Positions 14,335 through 18,210 of a DNA stretch of 18,210 bases are shown here, in pieces (positions within the stretch are counted from its first letter, which is position 1; every line of letters starts with the position of its first letter). The notes beneath the pieces are model-generated. The model ran no database searches. It had not been told where the DNA came from and saw only the letters and a list, made by a program, of their open reading frames with translations. Both the position numbers and the translations under genes were made by a program. The DNA is from Chloroflexota bacterium (GTDB lineage Bacteria > Chloroflexota > UBA4733), in the NCBI GenBank assembly GCA_025449435.1, contig JANWJO010000138.1:1-18210 (forward strand). The letters are read 5' to 3'.

Positions 14335-15480
14335 ATGGCGGCGTGGTGCGCTGGGCCGCACCTGGAGAGAATCGCGCAGAACACCGTGACCACCGTGACT
14401 CGCATCTCCTGGACGCGCCTGGGCAGTTGGTTTGGTGTGGCGATCAGCGCCATCTTGCTCGTGCTCATCTTGCGCAAGGCCCAAGATTTGTCAGCGGTAC
14501 GCGATGCGCTGGCGTCGGCCGACTACCGTTGGGTAGCGGTGGCAGCGGCGCTCTACCTCCTGGCATTCATCCCACGCGGCATGCGGTGGGGACGCCTGTT
14601 GGTGGGCGTTCGCCAGTTGCCCCTGACTAGCCTCATTAAGGTGGCCGTCATTGGCTTCATGGCCAACAACGTGCTGCCGTTACGGCTGGGAGAGTTCGTC
14701 CGCGCCTACGTACTCGGCCGCAAGGAGCACGTGTCCACCGCTGCCACGCTGGCCACCATCGTGGTTGAGCGCGTGCTGGACGGTCTGACGTTAGTGCTAG
14801 CGATGAGCGTCATCCTGGCGATCTATCCCTTCCCGCTATGGGTCAAGCGCGTAGGTGAGGCTACTAGCGTGCTATTCGTGGGAGCGCTGGTGGCCATCCT
14901 ATTCCTGGCCTATCGCGGCGACCTGGTGCGATCACTGGCCGCGCGCGTGTTGCGGCCGTTGCCCAGCACGGTAGCTGGCAAGGTGAGCCAACTGCTCGAC
15001 GCCTTCGACAGCGGCATTCATATGATGCGCCGTCCGGTAGATGCAATAGTCGCCGCCGGGCTTTCCGTGGTGATCTGGGCAATCGAGTTCGTGGTATATA
15101 CCCGCGTGCTCGCCGCGTTTGGTCCGGCCATCCAGCGTGAACTGGGGCAACCGGTGCCTTTGCACCTGGTAGTGCTCCTGCTGGTGGTGCTGAACTTCGG
15201 CGTGATGGTGCCCACGGCGCCGGGTTACATCGGCGCGTTTCAGGCAGCGATCATCGTGGTGCTCGCTGGCGTGGTGGGGCTCAGCAACCCGCTCGCCTTC
15301 AGCATTGCCTGGGTGTTGTGGGCAGTCATGGTGCTACCGGTGGTGCTGCTGGGGTTTGTCTTTTTGAGCAGTGAACAGTTAGATGTGCGCTCCCTCCTCA
15401 GTAGCCGAGGAGCGGCCACCCAACTGCCACGCCAGCCCGTGCCGGTTCCTGCGGAGGTTTTGGGTGACAGCCGGCACTGA
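14335..15480 (+). CDS. UPF0104 / LPG-synthase-TM-like (flippase-like) membrane protein
   Basis: A polytopic membrane protein of up to 381 residues with seven or eight hydrophobic segments. Family signatures are NNVLPLRLGEFVRAYVLG (111-128), VERVLDGLTL (144-153) and PTAPGYIGAFQAA (293-305), matching the membrane domain of lysyl-phosphatidylglycerol synthases and the AglD-type family; no synthase domain is attached. Members are linked to lipid or lipid-sugar handling across membranes. The start is unclear: the ATG at 14335 lacks a ribosome site and lies only 2 bases after a -10-like TACAAT (14327-14332). In-frame GTG codons at 14386 and 14395 are alternatives, and both keep all the helices. The 3' end overlaps the next gene by 17 bases. 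Confidence 0.87.
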   Translation: MAAWCAGPHLERIAQNTVTTVTRISWTRLGSWFGVAISAILLVLILRKAQDLSAVRDALASADYRWVAVAAALYLLAFIPRGMRWGRLLVGVRQLPLTSLIKVAVIGFMANNVLPLRLGEFVRAYVLGRKEHVSTAATLATIVVERVLDGLTLVLAMSVILAIYPFPLWVKRVGEATSVLFVGALVAILFLAYRGDLVRSLAARVLRPLPSTVAGKVSQLLDAFDSGIHMMRRPVDAIVAAGLSVVIWAIEFVVYTRVLAAFGPAIQRELGQPVPLHLVVLLLVVLNFGVMVPTAPGYIGAFQAAIIVVLAGVVGLSNPLAFSIAWVLWAVMVLPVVLLGFVFLSSEQLDVRSLLSSRGAATQLPRQPVPVPAEVLGDSRH

Positions 15481-16573
15481 AGCCAGCGAGCAGAGCGCGC
15501 GTACGTATCACCACACGGTGCGCCGCTGGTGGATAGCTTCCCAAGTGATCGACCGTTTGGTGCTGCTGCTGTTTTGGGTCGTGGGGCTATCTGGCGCGCT
15601 AGCGGCGTGGGCGCAGCAAGCCGGATGGCGACCCCTCCAGATCGCGATCTATACGCTCATCGCTGGTGTGCTATATACGCTGGTGCTCTTTCCCCTGCGC
15701 GTGCATCTCGGCTACCGGATACCGAAGCAGTATGGCCTGCTGCGCCAAAGCTTTAAGGGCTGGCTCGCCGATGCAGGTAAGGCCGGGGTGCTGGGCGCGG
15801 TATTCGGACTGGCAGCCATCGAGTTTCTGTACTTGACCGTCACGGTGGCGCCCGTGTGGTGGTGGCTACTGTGCGGGGTGGCGGCGGCACTGGTTACGGT
15901 AGGACTCGGCCTGGTGGCGCCTGTGGTCATTGCACCGTTGTTTTTCAAGTTCCGCCTCCTCGACCGGCCAGACATCGTGAGCCGCATCCAGGACGCGCTC
16001 GCGCGCACCGGGTTTCGCGCCCAGGGCGTGTATGAGTTTGATCTGAGCCACAAGGTCAAGGCGGCCAACGCGGCGGTATTTGGCTTCGGCCCCACCCGGC
16101 GTATCGTGCTCTCCGACAGTTTGCTCTCGGGCTACAGCCCTGCTGAGATCGAGGCGGTAGTAACGCACGAACTCGGGCACCACGTACACAAGGATATGTG
16201 GTGGCTCACGCTCGCTGGCGCTGCCAGTATGGTGGTGGGGCTCGCCGGTGTGGCGCTGGTGTTCGCCGTGGTCCCACAGCAAGGCGAGGCGACGCTTGGG
16301 AACCTAGCTGTCATGCCGTTGTGGATCCTGGTGTTCGACCTCGTGACGTTTGTGCTCAGTCCGCTTACGTTAGGGTTGAGCCGCTGGAGCGAGCGGCGCG
16401 CGGATGCGTACGCGCGCTCGGCAGCGTCGGAACCTGCGGCGTTGGCGACCGCGTTGCACAGGCTGGGCGATGATGGACTGGCAGACCCCGCGCCGCCGCG
16501 CTGGGAAGTAGTGTTGCGCTACAGCCATCCGCCACTGTACGAGCGCACGGCGCATGACGGCGTCGAAAGGTAG
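15464..16573 (+). CDS. M48 family (Ste24 / CAAX protease 1-like) membrane metalloprotease
   Basis: A 369-residue integral membrane zinc protease. About six membrane segments are visible (for example 31-50, 61-80, 103-123, 129-150, 250-270, 283-303). The zinc motif is HELGH (235-239) with His235, Glu236 and His239, and the third ligand is Glu310 in SRWSERRADAYA, with Asp314 following in the usual ExxxD spacing. N-terminal PLRVHLGYRIPKQYGL and the later VFGFGPTRRIVLSDSLL (about 205-221) fit Ste24-like proteins rather than HtpX. The frame is open from 15383, but GGAGG lies 6 bases before the GTG at 15464-15466, inside the preceding gene, so translational coupling is likely. Substrates in bacteria of this subgroup are poorly known; quality control of membrane proteins is a reasonable guess. 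Confidence 0.93.
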   Translation: MTAGTEASEQSARTYHHTVRRWWIASQVIDRLVLLLFWVVGLSGALAAWAQQAGWRPLQIAIYTLIAGVLYTLVLFPLRVHLGYRIPKQYGLLRQSFKGWLADAGKAGVLGAVFGLAAIEFLYLTVTVAPVWWWLLCGVAAALVTVGLGLVAPVVIAPLFFKFRLLDRPDIVSRIQDALARTGFRAQGVYEFDLSHKVKAANAAVFGFGPTRRIVLSDSLLSGYSPAEIEAVVTHELGHHVHKDMWWLTLAGAASMVVGLAGVALVFAVVPQQGEATLGNLAVMPLWILVFDLVTFVLSPLTLGLSRWSERRADAYARSAASEPAALATALHRLGDDGLADPAPPRWEVVLRYSHPPLYERTAHDGVER

Positions 16574-16591
16574 TGCCAGGAGACGTGCCTT

Positions 16592-16616
16592 AGGGAGGTG
16601 GTCATGCACCCACCCT
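16592..16616. terminator. Imperfect hairpin between the M48 gene and the SRP RNA
   Basis: AGGG-a-GGTG (16592-16600) pairs with CACC-ca-CCCT (16607-16616) around GTCATG. It overlaps the expected 3' end of the minus-strand SRP RNA and follows the M48 stop, so it may help end transcription from both sides. No T-run is present. Confidence 0.35.
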
Positions 16617-16866
16617 CGACCAACACCTCGCCGCCACGCCTTCTTGATGAACTCCGGTCAGGCTTCCCTGCGGCACCCGGAACGGACTACTTACCGCTGC
16701 TTCGTTCCCGACCTGACGGGGTTCGCAGGGTTCCGCCGCGCAGGACCCATCCATCAACGCCACACCAATGGGTCAGAATCGGCTGGCTCACGGCCTCAGG
16801 CGGGAATTCCACCCCGCATTATGGCGGATTGCGGGTTCAAGGCACCGCCAGCGCCCCGTGTAGCAT
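16605..16866 (-). ncRNA. ffs: Signal recognition particle RNA, large (Alu-domain) type
   Basis: The minus strand carries the SRP core: GTCAGGTCGGGAACGAAGCA and the following GC (16696-16717) match the conserved apical hairpin that binds Ffh, with a GGAA-type tetraloop. Flanking arms pair as in helix 5 (CCTGC and GCGGC with GCCGC and AGG, GGAAC with GTTCC). Upstream in the RNA, GCGGTGCCTTGAACCCGC then AATCCGCC and TGAGGCCGT (about 16789-16850) match the 5' Alu domain of the large Bacillus-type RNA. It ends near GGTGCATG. The ends are estimated by comparison with the Bacillus RNA and may be off by 15 bases; I see no clear terminal helix 1. With Ffh it targets nascent membrane proteins. Confidence 0.93.
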
Positions 16867-16876
16867 GACCGCCGTT

Positions 16877-16885
16877 AGCATACCA
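16877..16885 (-). promoter_or_regulatory. ffs: Candidate extended -10 promoter of the SRP RNA
   Basis: Minus-strand TGGTATGCT gives an extended -10 (TGn then TATGCT, 4 of 6) whose start would fall near 16870, matching the 5' end deduced from the RNA. No clear -35 is visible. Confidence 0.4.
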
Positions 16886-16927
16886 CTTGTCGATTCCCAC
16901 CATGCGGCATCCCCACCCCATACCCGC

Positions 16928-17494
16928 TCACCCAATCGGTTTAGCCGCAGCCGCCATTACCGGGTCGTCGTACGCCTGGGTAAGGATGAAGCCGACCGCG
17001 CCGACGGCCTGTTCGCCGGCGACGACGGCATGCACGAGCATCAGGTGCTGGTGATCTTGCAACCGGTAGATGCCCAGTTCTCCCGGCGAATTGGCGACGA
17101 GATCTGGGATTGTGGAGACTGGGATGTTCACGGTCTCGATCTCGGGACTGCGCGGATCATAGGCGGTCCAGCAACCCATCGCCCCAAACGATACCAGCCA
17201 GGCGACGATCACGACGCCATCGACGTCACCCGCCAGGACGTCTCGTACGTCCTGCGGCGACTCCGGCGACGAACGGGCCGCCGCCGCGAGCGACTCCGGA
17301 TCGTCCGGGCCGGCAATCAGGCGGTACTGCGCCGCACGGAGGATCGCGGGCTGGACGCTCAGAAGTCGCAGGCGGGTCAGGAAAGTTGACTGCGCCGGGG
17401 CGGGTGCCGTGATGGTCGTGGCCTGCGAACAGCCGGCCAGCAGCAGCACCGTCAGGATGATGACAAGCCGGCGATCCAGGCGATGGGCGGTCAT
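16928..17494 (-). CDS. Predicted lipoprotein, unknown function
   Basis: A 188-residue protein with a short basic start (MTAHRLDRR), a hydrophobic stretch and a lipobox LLAGC with Cys22, so it should be lipid-anchored outside the membrane after Sec export. The ATG has a strong GGGAGG 8 bases upstream, which supports a real gene. The mature part contains a hydrophobic segment DGVVIVAWLVSFGAMGCW (about 91-108) with one more Cys, then mixed sequence ending in VGAVGFILTQAYDDP and a short Ala-rich tail. I recognise no family. Neighbours are the SRP RNA (downstream) and a regulator read in the opposite direction; neither suggests a role. Confidence 0.78.
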   Translation of the reverse strand: MTAHRLDRRLVIILTVLLLAGCSQATTITAPAPAQSTFLTRLRLLSVQPAILRAAQYRLIAGPDDPESLAAAARSSPESPQDVRDVLAGDVDGVVIVAWLVSFGAMGCWTAYDPRSPEIETVNIPVSTIPDLVANSPGELGIYRLQDHQHLMLVHAVVAGEQAVGAVGFILTQAYDDPVMAAAAKPIG

Positions 17495-17731
17495 GGTAGG
17501 CGCCTCCCTTTATGCACTCCTCGATCTGGTCAACGGTTCCTTGTCCCGGCCCATTCTGTGGCGTGCGGTGTCGCTTCAACACCGACAGATCGCACACTCT
17601 CCCGCACAGTTCCTCGCACAGTTACAGTAAGGGGGCGGTATCCCGGCTGGCGCTGTGCTACGATGGATCGCGCAACGCCTTGTCGCTTCCGCACAGGGCG
17701 GCCGGGCGGTTTCCATCTGGGAGATGAGCCG
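17495..17731. other. Divergent gap between lipoprotein and regulator genes
   Basis: This 237-base gap holds no gene I can support. On the plus strand TGCTACGAT (TACGAT at 17659-17664 with an upstream TG) is a weak extended -10 that would start transcription near 17671, a 61-base leader for the regulator. No operator-like palindrome stands out. Confidence 0.4.
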
Positions 17732-18210
17732 GTGGACCGGCAGGAAAACACGCGCTTCGGGGAGGCGCTTCGACGCTATCGCCTCGCCGCTGGCCTCACG
17801 CAGGAGGCGCTCGCCGAGCGCGCCCAGATGAGCGCCGAGGCGATCAGTGCGCTCGAGCGCGGGACCCGGCACACGCCCTACCGTGACACGGTGCAGCTGC
17901 TCGCGACGGCTCTGGGGCTGAGCGCGGCGGGGCGCGCCGACCTTGAGCAGACGCTCGTGCGCGCGCGCGGCGGGCGAGATGTCCGGCTGCAGGCCACCCC
18001 GGCCACGTCCGAGGGCTTTCCCCCGCTCCGCGCGCTGGACAGCCTGCCCAACAACTTGCCGCGGCAGCTCACGTCATTCGTCGGTCGCGAGCGCGCCATC
18101 ACCGACGTCCGTGATCTCCTGTCGGCCAACCCCCTCGTGACCCTGACCGGGTCCGGCGGCTGCGGTAAGACGCGCCTGGCGATTCAAGTCGCCGCAGAGC
18201 TCGTCGACGC
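17732..18210 (+). CDS. XRE-type HTH regulator with an AAA/NB-ARC-like ATPase domain (3' end outside window)
   Basis: The first 159 codons of a larger regulator that runs off the right edge without a stop. An XRE helix-turn-helix covers about 10-64 (FGEALRRYRLAAGLTQEALA, then MSAEAISALERGTRHTP). A linker leads to SLPNNLPRQLTSFVGRERAI (104-123), the usual entry to the ATPase domain of AfsR/LuxR-like regulators, and then a P-loop GSGGCGKTRLA (140-150). Family members continue with a STAND-type ATPase and TPR or LuxR domains, and work as ATP-gated transcription switches. The GTG start (17732-17734) has GGGAGA 7 bases upstream; a nearby ATG at 17724 is out of frame. Such regulators are abundant in Chloroflexota and Actinomycetota. 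Target genes are not evident. Confidence 0.9.
   Translation, partial: MDRQENTRFGEALRRYRLAAGLTQEALAERAQMSAEAISALERGTRHTPYRDTVQLLATALGLSAAGRADLEQTLVRARGGRDVRLQATPATSEGFPPLRALDSLPNNLPRQLTSFVGRERAITDVRDLLSANPLVTLTGSGGCGKTRLAIQVAAELVD

Noticed and set aside
1..18210. CRISPR array, insertion sequence or prophage
   Set aside because: No regularly spaced repeats, transposase or phage genes are seen; the few repeats found are short and local.

Overview
The window is 18.2 kb of GC-rich bacterial chromosome holding 14 intact protein genes, one protein gene cut by the right edge, one broken antitoxin-like gene, two serine tRNAs and a large signal recognition particle (SRP) RNA. Three features suggest a Chloroflexota-type organism: Tat lipoproteins with long Ala/Ser/Thr linkers, a large Alu-domain SRP RNA, and an XRE-plus-ATPase regulator. 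This is inference; no single marker proves it. Most of the window reads as ordinary core and transport genes.

Layout. Positions 1-2322 (minus strand): mnmA (tRNA 2-thiolation), a small membrane protein and a DUF62 S-adenosylmethionine hydrolase, likely one operon. Positions 2371-2426: a short palindromic repeat. Positions 2453-5770 (minus): a sugar-type ABC importer operon (Tat lipoprotein binding protein, then two permeases) without an ATPase gene. Positions 5903-6096 (plus): tandem tRNA-Ser(CGA) and tRNA-Ser(GGA). Positions 6116-6415 (minus): a DUF503/YlxP-like protein. Positions 6416-6954: a degraded patch with a strong hairpin and a VapB-type antitoxin gene carrying one in-frame stop.

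Positions 7025-10545 (minus): two overlapping ABC exporter half-transporters whose ATPase motifs are degenerate in a complementary way, as expected of a heterodimer with one dead ATP site. They are read from a near-consensus promoter placed back to back with a second promoter that reads rightwards into an orphan Tat lipoprotein binding protein (10847-12148). A histidine phosphatase (12156-12863, minus) converges on it.

Positions 12997-16573 (plus): an FAD-dependent amine-oxidase-like protein, a UPF0104/flippase-like membrane protein and a Ste24-like M48 membrane protease, close together and probably co-transcribed; together they hint at an envelope or lipid role. Positions 16605-16866 (minus): the SRP RNA. 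Positions 16928-17494 (minus): an unrecognised lipoprotein. From 17732 the first 159 codons of an XRE/ATPase regulator run off the right edge.

No CRISPR array, insertion sequence, phage gene or clearly new multi-gene system is visible. The points most worth a second look are the exporter with its divergent promoter and orphan binding protein, the amber-interrupted VapB with its operator-like palindrome, and the 16-bp hairpin beside it.
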